Below are positions 54,746 through 63,052 of a stretch of DNA of 64,000 bases, one piece after another. The notes under the pieces are model-generated. The model had not been told where the DNA came from. It ran no database searches and saw nothing but the letters and a program-made list of their open reading frames with translations. The stretch lies in NCBI GenBank assembly GCA_963788125.1, contig CAWBFN010000001.1, forward strand, positions 744,001 to 808,000, written 5' to 3'. Source of the stretch: Bog-473 sp963788125. GTDB lineage: Bacteria > Actinomycetota > Acidimicrobiia > Acidimicrobiales > RAAP-2. The position numbers were made by a program, and so were the translations under genes. The first letter of the stretch is position 1. Every line of letters starts with the position of its first letter.

Positions 54746-54751
54746 ACGATA
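54746..54751 (-). promoter_or_regulatory. Predicted -10 hexamer of thiG (leaderless type)
   Basis: On the minus strand TATCGT ends 8 nt before ATG 54737. Confidence 0.4.
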
Positions 54752-54760
54752 CCCCCGGTC

Positions 54761-54766
54761 TATCGT
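54761..54766 (+). promoter_or_regulatory. Predicted -10 hexamer of thiD (leaderless type)
   Basis: TATCGT ends 6 nt before GTG 54773. It is the same hexamer as that of divergent thiG, 9 bp away. Confidence 0.4.
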
Positions 54767-54772
54767 GGCCGG

Positions 54773-55594
54773 GTGCCGGAGCCAGCCACGCCGATCTGCG
54801 CCCTGACCATCGCCGGATCGGACTCGGGCGGCGGGGCCGGCGCCCAGGCCGACCTCAAGACCTTTGCCGCCCACGGCGTCCACGGGACGAGCGCCCTGAC
54901 GGCGGTGACCGCTCAGAACACGGCCGAGGTGCGCGGGGTCGTCGCCCTGCCGCCGGAGTTCGTGCGGCTGCAGGTGGAGGCCGTCCTCGACGACTTCGAC
55001 GTGCGGAGTGTCAAGACGGGGATGCTCGCCAACCGAGCCATCGTCGACACGGTGGCCGACCTCGCCGCCGGCGGGCGGCTGCCCCTCCTGGTCGTCGACC
55101 CGGTGCTGGTCTCCTCCAGCGGGCAGGCGCTGCTGTCCCCCGACGGGCTCGAGGCGTATCTCGCCCGCCTCCTGCCCCACGCGCTGGTGGTGACACCCAA
55201 CCTGCGTGAGACGGCCACCCTCACCGGCGTGGACGTGGGCGAGCTGGTGGACGTGACGGCCATGACCGCCGCAGCCGAGCAGATCCGGGCCGGGGGCCCT
55301 CGCTACGTGGTGGTGAAGGGGGGCCACCTCACCGATGCGGCCCACGACGTCGTGGCCGGTCCCGAAGGCGTGACCGTGCTCCGGGCGGCCCGCGTGGTCA
55401 CCGCCAACGACCACGGCACGGGGTGCTCCCTGTCCGCCGCCATCGCCGCCCACCTGGCGATGGGCCATGGCGTGCTCGATGCGGTCCGTTCCGCCAAGGC
55501 CTTCGTCGCCCGGGGACTGGCCGGCGGCGCCGGATGGCGACTGGGAGCGGGGCACGGCCCCATCGACCATTTCGGGTGGTCCGGCGGGACATAG
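54773..55594 (+). CDS. thiD: Hydroxymethylpyrimidine/phosphomethylpyrimidine kinase
   Basis: A 273-residue ribokinase-fold kinase that phosphorylates HMP and HMP-P for thiamine synthesis. The start GSDSGGGAGAQADLKTFAAH, the substrate-region VKTGMLAN, DPVLVSSSG and the anion-hole/catalytic NDHGTGCSLSAAIA are intact. GTG start at 54773. It is divergent from thiG with only 35 bp between start codons. Confidence 0.95.
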   Translation: MPEPATPICALTIAGSDSGGGAGAQADLKTFAAHGVHGTSALTAVTAQNTAEVRGVVALPPEFVRLQVEAVLDDFDVRSVKTGMLANRAIVDTVADLAAGGRLPLLVVDPVLVSSSGQALLSPDGLEAYLARLLPHALVVTPNLRETATLTGVDVGELVDVTAMTAAAEQIRAGGPRYVVVKGGHLTDAAHDVVAGPEGVTVLRAARVVTANDHGTGCSLSAAIAAHLAMGHGVLDAVRSAKAFVARGLAGGAGWRLGAGHGPIDHFGWSGGT

Positions 55595-55606
55595 GATCGC
55601 GGTGCC

Positions 55607-56224
55607 ATGAGCGTCCACGATGCAGGCGTACGGGCGCCGGTGCGCCCGCCCCCCCGGGCCGGGTTCAGCATGAAGGCCGCCATGATCGTCCCCGGGATCG
55701 GGGTCCTGATCCTGGCCCTCTTCATCGGAGCCGGCTTCTTCACCAGCAACCCGGTGCAGCAGACGGCGACCTCGACCCGCACCTTCTCCGTGCCCGGCAC
55801 CACGCTGCGGGCCCAACCGGCGGTGAAGGCCCTGGCGGTCATCACCGCCGCGGGCCAACCTCCGGGGAACATCGTCAACGCCACCTCCATCCCGGTCGGC
55901 GCCACGCGGGTGTCGTTTCAGAACAACACGACTTCGGCCCAGGCCTACGACGCGCAGATCCAGCTCACGATCGACTCCTCGCAGGGCGCGGTGGAGAACT
56001 TCTACGCCAAGGACCTGAAGCTCCAGGGCTGGCAGATCTTCGGGACCGGGCCGGCCGACAACGACCCCGGGGCGATCGAGGTGCTGGCCAAGCAGGCCGG
56101 CTCCGACGGCTTCTACTGGGAGATCGGTGCCGTGGTCTCGGCCACGACGTTCGGTCCGGGGGCGCCGGCGACCGGCAGCACGACCTTCACCCTCAGGCTG
56201 TTGCAGCAACCCGACCCGGACTAG
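55607..56224 (+). CDS. Single-pass membrane protein with extracytoplasmic domain
   Basis: A 205-residue protein starting at ATG 55607, 12 bp after thiD. A basic, Pro-rich N-terminus is followed by one membrane helix (KAAMIVPGIGVLILALFIGA) and then about 160 residues outside, which have a FYAKDLKLQGWQIFG segment resembling small beta-rich domains of exported proteins. TAGGAT lies 9 nt upstream of the start, so it may have its own promoter. No family recognised. The stop overlaps the convergent gene by 4 bp. Confidence 0.65.
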   Translation: MSVHDAGVRAPVRPPPRAGFSMKAAMIVPGIGVLILALFIGAGFFTSNPVQQTATSTRTFSVPGTTLRAQPAVKALAVITAAGQPPGNIVNATSIPVGATRVSFQNNTTSAQAYDAQIQLTIDSSQGAVENFYAKDLKLQGWQIFGTGPADNDPGAIEVLAKQAGSDGFYWEIGAVVSATTFGPGAPATGSTTFTLRLLQQPDPD

Positions 56225-57591
56225 CTGAGGCTCAGCTGCAGCTCCGTGCCGGCGACCACGTCACTCCCGGCGTGCCGCTCGACGCTCTCCGTGTCGGCGA
56301 AGAGGTAGGACCAGGTCAAGAAGTTGATCGGGTAGAGCAGGTAGCCGATACGCGTGGCCGGGGCCAGCAGGGTGATCACCGCCATGACCACGCCGCCGAC
56401 CTTGCACACCTGGCTGACAGAGCGCGGTGGCCGACGGATGAGGTACCAGGCCAGGAGCGATCCACCCACCAGGCCGACGGCCAGCGGCAGGATCCGGTGC
56501 AGGAAGGGGAACGTGCTCACCAGGAGATGGCCCGGGAGCGGGCTGGCCGCGGGTGAGTTGACGCCGGAGAGGCCGAGAGGGAAGAGGACGACGTTGTCGA
56601 AGAAGGCCCACGGCCCGCTGAGCGCGAAGGGGATGACCACCGGGCCGGCGACCACCAGCATGCCCAGGATCATGCGGAGAGGGCGCCTCTCCCCCTTGCG
56701 GTCACGCGCCGCGAACAGGGCCAGCGCGGCCAGCGGCCACGCCGTGAACTTCATGGCCGACACGATCCCCAGCACCAGCCCGGAGGCGAACGGCTGGCGC
56801 CGTTGGGCCAGCACCATGGCCAAGAGGAGGAAGGCGACCACCGGCATGTCGTCGCCACCGGTGGCCAGCGGCAGCGCCGCCGTGGGGAGGATGGCGATGA
56901 CCTGGAGGGCGCGCATCTTGCGCCGCCCGTCGGCCGGGCAGAGGAAGAGCGCGGCGCCGGCCACCAGCAGCGTGGCCAGGCTGAAGAAGATCCGGGCGTC
57001 CGTCAGGACGATGTCGTGCTTCTTCTCGCTGGGCATGCCGAACACCGTCATGAGGGGCAGGTAGGGCACGAACGAGTTCACGGGCGACACCCCCGGCAGG
57101 TGGCTCACCACCTTGCCGTTGGGGTTGGTCACGTAGGGATAGGGGTCCTTCCCCTTGACCACGGCCTGACCGGCACGTTCGATGTTCGTGACCTCGGGCT
57201 GGACGTGCGAACCGGCGTCGCCGTCGGAGCGCCAGACGATCTCGAGGCCCAGCGGGATGGCGGTGGCGCCGGCGAAGACGCAGACAGCCACGGCGATCCG
57301 CCCCGTCCAGTGACGGCGGGCCCTCCTGGCCTGGTCCGGCCGGGAGCGGCGGCGCGCCGCGAGGGCGAGGAGGACGGAGCACACCGTGCCGAAGAGGAAG
57401 GGCCCGACGGCCAGCTCGGCCCACTGACGGTAGAGGGCCAGCGTGGAGGTGAGGATGGTGAGCCCCGCGAACGCCGCACCGGCGGCGTAGAGCATGGCGT
57501 CCCCCGCCTCGGGACTGACCGACCCGAGGCGGAGCAGGGTCCGGTCTCGCAGACTGCGGACAGCGCTGAACCGGGGACGGGGGGTCGACAT
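56221..57591 (-). CDS. Polytopic membrane protein, GT87-like glycosyltransferase
   Basis: A 456-residue protein with about ten predicted membrane helices. The long first extracytoplasmic loop (SDGDAGSHVQPEVTNIERAG, then YPYVTNPNGK) and the rest of the fold resemble GT-C glycosyltransferases of the DUF2029/GT87 group, which use polyprenyl-phosphate sugars. The catalytic Asp is not certain, so the glycosyltransferase call is tentative. ATG 57591 chosen; a GGGGAG site lies about 5 nt upstream. Confidence 0.65.
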   Translation of the reverse strand: MSTPRPRFSAVRSLRDRTLLRLGSVSPEAGDAMLYAAGAAFAGLTILTSTLALYRQWAELAVGPFLFGTVCSVLLALAARRRSRPDQARRARRHWTGRIAVAVCVFAGATAIPLGLEIVWRSDGDAGSHVQPEVTNIERAGQAVVKGKDPYPYVTNPNGKVVSHLPGVSPVNSFVPYLPLMTVFGMPSEKKHDIVLTDARIFFSLATLLVAGAALFLCPADGRRKMRALQVIAILPTAALPLATGGDDMPVVAFLLLAMVLAQRRQPFASGLVLGIVSAMKFTAWPLAALALFAARDRKGERRPLRMILGMLVVAGPVVIPFALSGPWAFFDNVVLFPLGLSGVNSPAASPLPGHLLVSTFPFLHRILPLAVGLVGGSLLAWYLIRRPPRSVSQVCKVGGVVMAVITLLAPATRIGYLLYPINFLTWSYLFADTESVERHAGSDVVAGTELQLSLS

Positions 57592-57649
57592 GGAACTCCC
57601 CACAGCCTGACATAGCGGGTCTCCGGGGGCCACGCTCTCGGGATCCGGC

Positions 57650-59545
57650 TCAGAGCCCCAGGACCCGGCGGTAGAAGCCCAGCTCCGCCTCGAACGCCGC
57701 CTCCAGGGTCTCGGCCCGGCGAAACCCGTGTCCCTCACCTGCGAAGAGCCGTACCTCACACTGTCGTCCCTCGGCGACCAACGCGTCACGCAGGGACTGT
57801 GCCTGCGCGGGCGGGACCACCGGGTCCTCGGTCCCCTGGAGCAGGAGCACCGACCCCTTCATCTCCGCCGCCCGGTGCAGGGGCGAGCGCGCCTCGTACG
57901 TGCGCCGGGCAGCGGGCAGCGGGCCGACCAGCCGGTCGCTGTAGTGCGCCTCGAAGTCGTGGGTGGTCGCCGCCAGGCCGAGCAGATCCGTCACGCCGTA
58001 CCAGGCGACCGCCCCCGCGAAGCCCTCCCCCGAGGCCAGGGCGTTGAGGGCTGTCAGGCCACCGGCGCTCGCCCCCCTGACGGCCATCCGGGTGGGGTCT
58101 ACGCGCCCCTCGGCGGCCAGGGCCCGAGCCGCATCGAGGCAGTCCTCGGCGTCGGCGACGCCCCAGAGTCCCCACAGCGAGCAGCGGTACTCCCGGCCGT
58201 AGCCGGTGCTGCCGGCGTAGTCCACCGAGGCGAAGGCGAAGCCCCGACTGGTGAAGAACTGGACCATGGCGTCGTAGCCGGCCGAGACGGAGCCGGTGGG
58301 CCCGGCGTGGCAGCCGACCACGAGGGGCGGCAGGGAGCCCGGGGGCCCGGCCGTCGCCCTCAGCGCCGGTCGGTAGGCCAGGCCGTGGACCTCGCGCCCC
58401 GATCGGCCCACGAAGGAGAAGGCCTCGCCCACCGAGACGTCCTCGGGGGCCAGGACGGCCCGGGCGATCGGGCGCAGGGCGATCGGTGGCGGGGCGGCCG
58501 GCCGTGAGGCGGCCGGCCGTGAGAGCGGTCCCAGCGCCCATACGTTGGCCGGGCCGTCGGGCGGGGCGCCGATATAGGCGATGCCCTCCCCATGGCCGCA
58601 CAGGGCCGAGATGGCCACACAGGGCTGAGCCACCGGCTGTGGCGGCCGCTCGGGATCGGCGATCAGCACCAGGGAGTCACGGCCTTCCGAGGTCATGCGG
58701 GCGACCAGCCTTCCGTCGGCGAGCTCCACCATGGTCGACTGGCCCAGAGCCCAGTCCGCGCCGTGGAACTCCGCCGCCGCCCGGGTCAGCGCCGCGGCGG
58801 GCGGCCCCTCGGGCAGACCGCTGTGGCAGTGGGGCTGCCACCATCCGTGACGGTCGGAGACGAAGCGCAGGGTGCCGTCGTGCCGCCACGCCGGCTGGCC
58901 GACCGACACGTCGTCGCCACCCTCGGCGAGCCAGGGCCGACCGGTGGCCACCAGGTCCGTCCCGAGCGGGACCACCTCGACCGACGAGCGGTCCCAGGGC
59001 ATGTCCGGGTGGTCCCAGACCACGGTGGCCAACCGACGGCCCTGTGGATCGAGTCTCGGCGCGCCGTAGAAGTCGTGGCCCGCGGCCAGGATCGACTCCC
59101 CGAGGTCGTCCGCTCCCGTGGCCAGGGCGACCACCAGTCGCCGGGGGGAGCCGCCGTCGGCGCCGTGGACCTCGCGGACCGCCACCACCCAGGCGCCGTC
59201 GGCGCTCGCGCCCAGACCGCCGTGGGCCCACCGCTCCCCGTCGACCGGCTCGCCCGAGAGTGGCCGCGGCGGGCCGCCCGCCCCGGACTGCCACCACACG
59301 CGCTGATCGGCCAGGTCCACGTAGGCGAACGCACCCGGCCCGTGGCCGGGCACCAGGCAGCACGCTCCCCCGCCGTACTCGTGCACCCGGCTGCGGATGC
59401 TCACCCCCTCGGGCGAGAGGTCCACGACGCCCTGGCGGTCGCCGTCGGTGTCGCCGCGCACGAAGACGACGCGGCCTCCCTCGAGAGGACGGGACTCCAG
59501 CCAGTACACGGACCTGCCGTCCGAACAGACGTCGGACAACGACAC
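57650..59545 (-). CDS. S9-family prolyl oligopeptidase-like peptidase
   Basis: A protein of at least 631 residues: an N-terminal beta-propeller (with YVDLADQRVWW and similar blades) and a C-terminal alpha/beta hydrolase with the Ser of GASAGGLTAL, Asp of GTEDPVVPP and His of GEGHGF. The family cleaves short peptides in the cytoplasm. GTG 59545 is the only ordinary start, but the typical family N-terminus, FGRWPSPLAAAQAAAGRV, is encoded just upstream in the same frame, back to CTG 59614 next to the upstream stop. No ATG, GTG or TTG lies there, so the start is either CTG or hidden by a sequence error. Confidence 0.88.
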   Translation of the reverse strand: MSLSDVCSDGRSVYWLESRPLEGGRVVFVRGDTDGDRQGVVDLSPEGVSIRSRVHEYGGGACCLVPGHGPGAFAYVDLADQRVWWQSGAGGPPRPLSGEPVDGERWAHGGLGASADGAWVVAVREVHGADGGSPRRLVVALATGADDLGESILAAGHDFYGAPRLDPQGRRLATVVWDHPDMPWDRSSVEVVPLGTDLVATGRPWLAEGGDDVSVGQPAWRHDGTLRFVSDRHGWWQPHCHSGLPEGPPAAALTRAAAEFHGADWALGQSTMVELADGRLVARMTSEGRDSLVLIADPERPPQPVAQPCVAISALCGHGEGIAYIGAPPDGPANVWALGPLSRPAASRPAAPPPIALRPIARAVLAPEDVSVGEAFSFVGRSGREVHGLAYRPALRATAGPPGSLPPLVVGCHAGPTGSVSAGYDAMVQFFTSRGFAFASVDYAGSTGYGREYRCSLWGLWGVADAEDCLDAARALAAEGRVDPTRMAVRGASAGGLTALNALASGEGFAGAVAWYGVTDLLGLAATTHDFEAHYSDRLVGPLPAARRTYEARSPLHRAAEMKGSVLLLQGTEDPVVPPAQAQSLRDALVAEGRQCEVRLFAGEGHGFRRAETLEAAFEAELGFYRRVLGL

Positions 59546-59617
59546 CCTTCCCGCTGCGGCCTGCGCCGCAGCCAGCGGCGAGGGCCAACGTCCGAACGGT
59601 ACGACGGTGACCAGTGA

Positions 59618-60250
59618 TCAGCCCGTGGTCGGGGTGGCGGTGTAGATAGGCGACACCTCGACCGTGCCGTTGTTGCAGGGCGCCATCGTCAGGGCGACCG
59701 GGGGCGATCCGCTCGTGCCCCCGGGCACGGTAACCGACACGGTCGCCGAGCTGGCACAGGTGGTCTCCGAGCCCGTCGGGACGTCGGAGTACTGGTAGGT
59801 GAACTCACCCTGCTGGCTCGACGTCAGGGTGACCGGGGAGGGCGGTTGCACGGCGGGACCGGACAGGTTCACGGTGAGCCCGTGCACCACGGTGATCGGC
59901 ACCGGCGCACCGCTGGCCGTGAATCGAGTCAGCGACGGGTACCCGAGGGCGGTGCAGGTGGCCGCGCCGACCTCGGTCAAGGTGATCGTGCCGATGATGG
60001 TCCCCGCAGCGCCCTGTGACTGCCCTGCCGTGGCGGTCACCTGGGAGCAGGCGGCGACCCCGGCCGTCGATGTGGTCGTGGACGACCGCGCCGGGGTGAC
60101 ATTGCCGGTGGTCGTGGTGCTCTTCGTCGGGGCGGTCGTGGCGGTCGTGTCCGAGGAGGTGTGCGTCCCGCCCTGCGTCGAGCACGCGGCGGCCATCAAC
60201 CCCGCGAGGAGTGCCCCGGCCACGACGAGCCGCCGGCGCTCACCCCTCAA
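59618..60250 (-). CDS. DUF4232-like lipoprotein
   Basis: A 210-residue lipoprotein: signal peptide (MRGERRRLVVAGALLAGLM) with lipobox AAAC, a Thr-rich linker of about 40 residues, then a beta-sandwich domain (GTITLTEVGAATCTALGYPS, TLTSSQQGEFTYQY) resembling DUF4232. Two Cys pairs could form disulfides. The start TTG 60250 overlaps the end of the BFN gene by 11 bp; no ATG or GTG is better placed. Function unknown. Confidence 0.7.
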   Translation of the reverse strand: MRGERRRLVVAGALLAGLMAAACSTQGGTHTSSDTTATTAPTKSTTTTGNVTPARSSTTTSTAGVAACSQVTATAGQSQGAAGTIIGTITLTEVGAATCTALGYPSLTRFTASGAPVPITVVHGLTVNLSGPAVQPPSPVTLTSSQQGEFTYQYSDVPTGSETTCASSATVSVTVPGGTSGSPPVALTMAPCNNGTVEVSPIYTATPTTG

Positions 60251-60740
60251 AGTCTTCGGGGCGGACGGAGTCGAGGAATTGGCGGAACTCGCCCACGAGC
60301 TCCTCGGGGACGTCGTCGCCCTCCTCTTCGCCGTCGAGCGCCAGGATGATGCCTTCGGACTCCATGAGCTCGTCAGCCACGAACATCGGCGTCTCAGTCC
60401 TCACGGCCACCGCCACCGCATCGGAGGGGCGGCTGGACACCACCGTGAGCTCCTCGCCCCGGCGCAGGTGCAGTTCGGCGTAGTAGGTGGACGACCGGAG
60501 CTCGGTGATGATGACCTGCTCAACCCGAATCTGCAGGGCGGTGAGCATGTCCTTCACCAGGTCGTGGGTCAACGGCCGTGGCATCTCCACGCCCTGCAGG
60601 GCATAGGCGATGGCGGTGGCCTCGGGATTGCCGATGAAGATAGGTAGGGTCCTTCCCTCGCCGTCGGTCTCCTGCAGGAGTAGGACGGGGGTGTTGGTTT
60701 GAAGGTCCACTCTGACAGCTCGGAGAAGCACTCGGACCAT
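60240..60740 (-). CDS. Bifunctional-nuclease-domain (DUF151/BFN) protein
   Basis: A 166-residue protein of the DUF151 family, named after a plant nuclease; in bacteria the role is unclear. Typical parts are VLLLQETDGEGRTLPIFIGN, EATAIAYALQGVEMPRPLTH and SRPSDAVAVAVRTETPMFV, then an acidic C-terminus. The same gene follows the MerR gene after garA in Mycobacterium, supporting a conserved partnership. ATG 60740; TACATT lies 6 nt upstream. Confidence 0.92.
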   Translation of the reverse strand: MVRVLLRAVRVDLQTNTPVLLLQETDGEGRTLPIFIGNPEATAIAYALQGVEMPRPLTHDLVKDMLTALQIRVEQVIITELRSSTYYAELHLRRGEELTVVSSRPSDAVAVAVRTETPMFVADELMESEGIILALDGEEEGDDVPEELVGEFRQFLDSVRPEDFEG

Positions 60741-60746
60741 GCATGA

Positions 60747-60752
60747 AATGTA
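60747..60752 (-). promoter_or_regulatory. Predicted -10 hexamer of the BFN gene (leaderless type)
   Basis: On the minus strand TACATT ends 6 nt before ATG 60740. Confidence 0.35.
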
Positions 60753-60773
60753 GCGCCCGGCGGCGGACTCCGG

Positions 60774-62103
60774 TCAGCCCCCCACGTGGCGGCGGAGGGC
60801 GGTTCTGAGCAACGTGGCTCGCATCGTCTGGCCCAGCGCGCTCGAATTGGTCCGCTCCCTCGATCGCCCGCTGGCGGGACTCGGGGTTCCGCTGGCGTAG
60901 CAACGGGATGATCACCTGCTCGATCAGCCCGACCTCGCGGTCGACCGCGATCCGGTAGAGGCGCAGGTGGCGACCCTCGATGCCGAACCTACGGAACTCG
61001 GCGGCCAGGTTGGCCACCGTCAGCGCGTCCTCGTCGTAGGTGGGGATGCCGGCCACCATGATCGGCTCGAGCAGGCCGAATCCCTGCAGCCCGGCCAGCT
61101 CCGTCTCGGACAGGCCCGAGGCGGCGCAGAGCTCCTCAGCCGTCAGGCTCGCCCCGGTGACGATCTGCGTCGACGCCGGTTCGGCGGGAGGGCCGGCGGC
61201 GGCCGCCGGGCGGGACGGTGGGCCAGACGGGGCGGGGACGGCCGGCGGGGTGGCGGCAGGCGGGGTGGCGGCAGGCGGGGTGGCGGCAGCGGGCTTTTGC
61301 GCGGGGGCGGGTGCGGGTTCCGCGGCGGCCGGTGGCGGCGGAACGGGTGCGGCCGGCGGCGTGGCTGTGGCGGCGCCGGCCGGTTGGCGCGAAGCAGGGG
61401 AAGGAGAAGGCGGAGGCGGAGGCGCAGGCGCAGGGGGAACCGCAGGATCGGCCTGCGGCCCCGTGTTCGCCGGCCGAGCCGCCGAGGTGCGGGGGGTGGC
61501 CGCTGCCGGCCGGCGGGGACGGCTGGCGGCGGAGTTCTGCTGCTCACCCGCACCCTTCTGCCGGGCCACAACCCCGTCGGGCGTCTGCAGCGCGATCTTG
61601 TCGCCGGCTGTCTCCGGAATTCGTGCCGCACGGCGGGAGGCGTCGGCCAAGATACGGGCCATCGCTTCATCGTCTGCCGTCGTCGACTGCTCGGGGGGGC
61701 GCCCGGATCCCGTCACCGGGCCCCCGAGGGCGACCGTGCCGGCTGCTCCCGCGGTCCCGGCCGCTCCGGCCGCTCCGGCCGTGGCGTGCACCGGCTCGGG
61801 CACCCTCCCGTTGCCGAGGTCCGTCTCGGAGAGCTCTTCGGGTTCCCCCTCGCTCAGGTCCCCGTCGGCCAGCCGGTCCCTGATCACCTTGAGGGGCAAG
61901 AAGTGCTCACGCTGTTGACGCAGGACCCAACGGAGGCGTTCCACGTCGGCCTCGAAGAACTTGCGATAGCCGGATGGGGACCGTTCGGGGTTCACCAGAC
62001 CTTGAGCCTCCAGAAAGCGGATCTTGGAGATGGTGACGTCGGGGAACTCCTCGCGCAGCAGCGTCAGCACATCACCGATCGAGAGGTACGTGCGCGCCGT
62101 CAC
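60774..62103 (-). CDS. ftsR: FtsR-like MerR-family regulator (frameshifted near the end)
   Basis: A regulator of about 442 residues. The N-terminal MerR winged helix (YLSIGDVLTLLREEFPDVTI, RFLEAQGLVNPERSPSGYR) and the C-terminal domain (EELCAASGLSETELAGLQGF, YDEDALTVANLAAEFRRFGI) match the actinobacterial FtsR/Rv1828 group that controls cell-division genes. Between them is a linker of about 230 residues rich in Ala and Pro, far longer than usual. The frame is lost near 60838: removing one base gives the expected end (FERLGQTMRATLLRTALRRH) with a stop at 60774, 33 bp before the BFN gene. Start GTG 62103 overlaps garA. Confidence 0.87.
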
Positions 62104-62573
62104 TCGTTTCCCGCCACGAGATAGACCAACTTGAATTTCCCGATCTGCACCTCGTCGCCCGGCGCCAGGGTGACCTCTTCGATACGTTCCCGATTGACGT
62201 AGGTCCCGTTCAAGGAGCCGACGTCGCGAATGACGAACGCGCCGTCCCCGGTGGGCGTGATCTCCACGTGGCGGCGCGAGACGGTGATGTCATCGAGGAA
62301 GATGTCGCTCTCCGGATGGCGGCCGGCGCGCGTGACGCCGCGGCCCAAGAGGTAGCGGGTACCCATGTTCGACCCCCGGGTGACCACCAGGACACCCGAA
62401 CCGTGGGGGATCTCGACCAAGGTCGCGGTCGGATCCTCCACGGAGTTCTCGCCGATGTCGTCGGGGTGGAGGGTGATGGTGGCGTCGTCGCCCTCGGCGA
62501 GCAGCGCATTCCCACACGAAGAGCAGAAATTGACGCCTTCGGGGTTCCGATGCCCGCAGTTGTTACAGAACAC
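62100..62573 (-). CDS. garA: GarA-like FHA-domain protein with N-terminal zinc ribbon
   Basis: A 157-residue protein. C3-x2-C6 and C17-x2-C20 form an N-terminal zinc ribbon (MFCNNCGHRNPEGVNFCSSC). The C-terminal FHA domain has GRHPESDIFLDDITVSRRH and GSLNGTYVN, the phospho-Thr binding residues. Mycobacterial GarA instead has a phosphorylated ETTS motif in a short N-terminus and regulates glutamate metabolism; here Thr49 and Thr51 (DPTATL) are possible equivalents. GTG 62573 is chosen from the -10 hexamer 7 nt upstream. Coupled to ftsR by overlap. Confidence 0.83.
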   Translation of the reverse strand: MFCNNCGHRNPEGVNFCSSCGNALLAEGDDATITLHPDDIGENSVEDPTATLVEIPHGSGVLVVTRGSNMGTRYLLGRGVTRAGRHPESDIFLDDITVSRRHVEITPTGDGAFVIRDVGSLNGTYVNRERIEEVTLAPGDEVQIGKFKLVYLVAGNE

Positions 62574-62580
62574 GACGACC

Positions 62581-62586
62581 ACGGTA
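62581..62586 (-). promoter_or_regulatory. Predicted -10 hexamer of garA (leaderless type)
   Basis: On the minus strand TACCGT ends 7 nt before GTG 62573, which supports that start over GTG 62582. Confidence 0.4.
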
Positions 62587-62638
62587 CTCCACGCAACGGT
62601 CCGGTTTCCCAGCCGGACAGCCAGGGTTGCTTTTCCGC

Positions 62639-63019
62639 TCAAGCTTCTGTCAGATCGCGGTAGGCCGCCGGGTCCAGCAGGGCCTCGGCGCCACCGGTCT
62701 CGCCCAGTTCCAGCTCGCAGATCCAGCCCTCGCCGTAGGGATCCTGGTTGATCCGCTCGGGCGAATCGGGAAGCGCATCGTTCACCACGGCGATGGTCCC
62801 AGCGACCGGCGCGTAGATCTCCGAAACCGACTTGGTCGACTCCACCTCGCCCAGCGGTCCACCGACGGCCACCTCCGCCCCGACCTCGGGCAGCTCGACG
62901 AAGACGATGTCGCCGAGCGCGTCCTGGGCGTAGTCGGTGATGCCCACGCGCGCCCGCCTGCCGTCTATCCGTACCCACTCGTGATCAACCGAGTACCGAA
63001 GGTCGTCTGGAATGTTCAT
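62639..63019 (-). CDS. gcvH: Glycine cleavage system H protein
   Basis: A 126-residue lipoyl carrier that shuttles intermediates between the P, T and L proteins. The lipoylated lysine is K63 (VESTKSVSEIYAPVAG). It lies 14 kb from the gcvT-gcvPA-gcvPB operon, next to garA and ftsR, as in Mycobacterium. ATG 63019; TAGCGT lies 8 nt upstream. Confidence 0.96.
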   Translation of the reverse strand: MNIPDDLRYSVDHEWVRIDGRRARVGITDYAQDALGDIVFVELPEVGAEVAVGGPLGEVESTKSVSEIYAPVAGTIAVVNDALPDSPERINQDPYGEGWICELELGETGGAEALLDPAAYRDLTEA

Positions 63020-63027
63020 GGGGGGCG

Positions 63028-63033
63028 ACGCTA
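63028..63033 (-). promoter_or_regulatory. Predicted -10 hexamer of gcvH (leaderless type)
   Basis: On the minus strand TAGCGT ends 8 nt before ATG 63019. Confidence 0.4.
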
Positions 63034-63052
63034 GCTGACGCCCGGTCCCGAC

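Noticed and set aside
54738..54772. TPP riboswitch before thiG or thiD
   Set aside because: Only 35 bp lie between the two start codons and no TPP-box sequence is present.
60520..60773. Continuation of the ftsR frame through the BFN gene
   Set aside because: The extension reads antisense-like low-complexity sequence in a different frame from the BFN gene; the expected FtsR end is found in the neighbouring frame after a one-base change.
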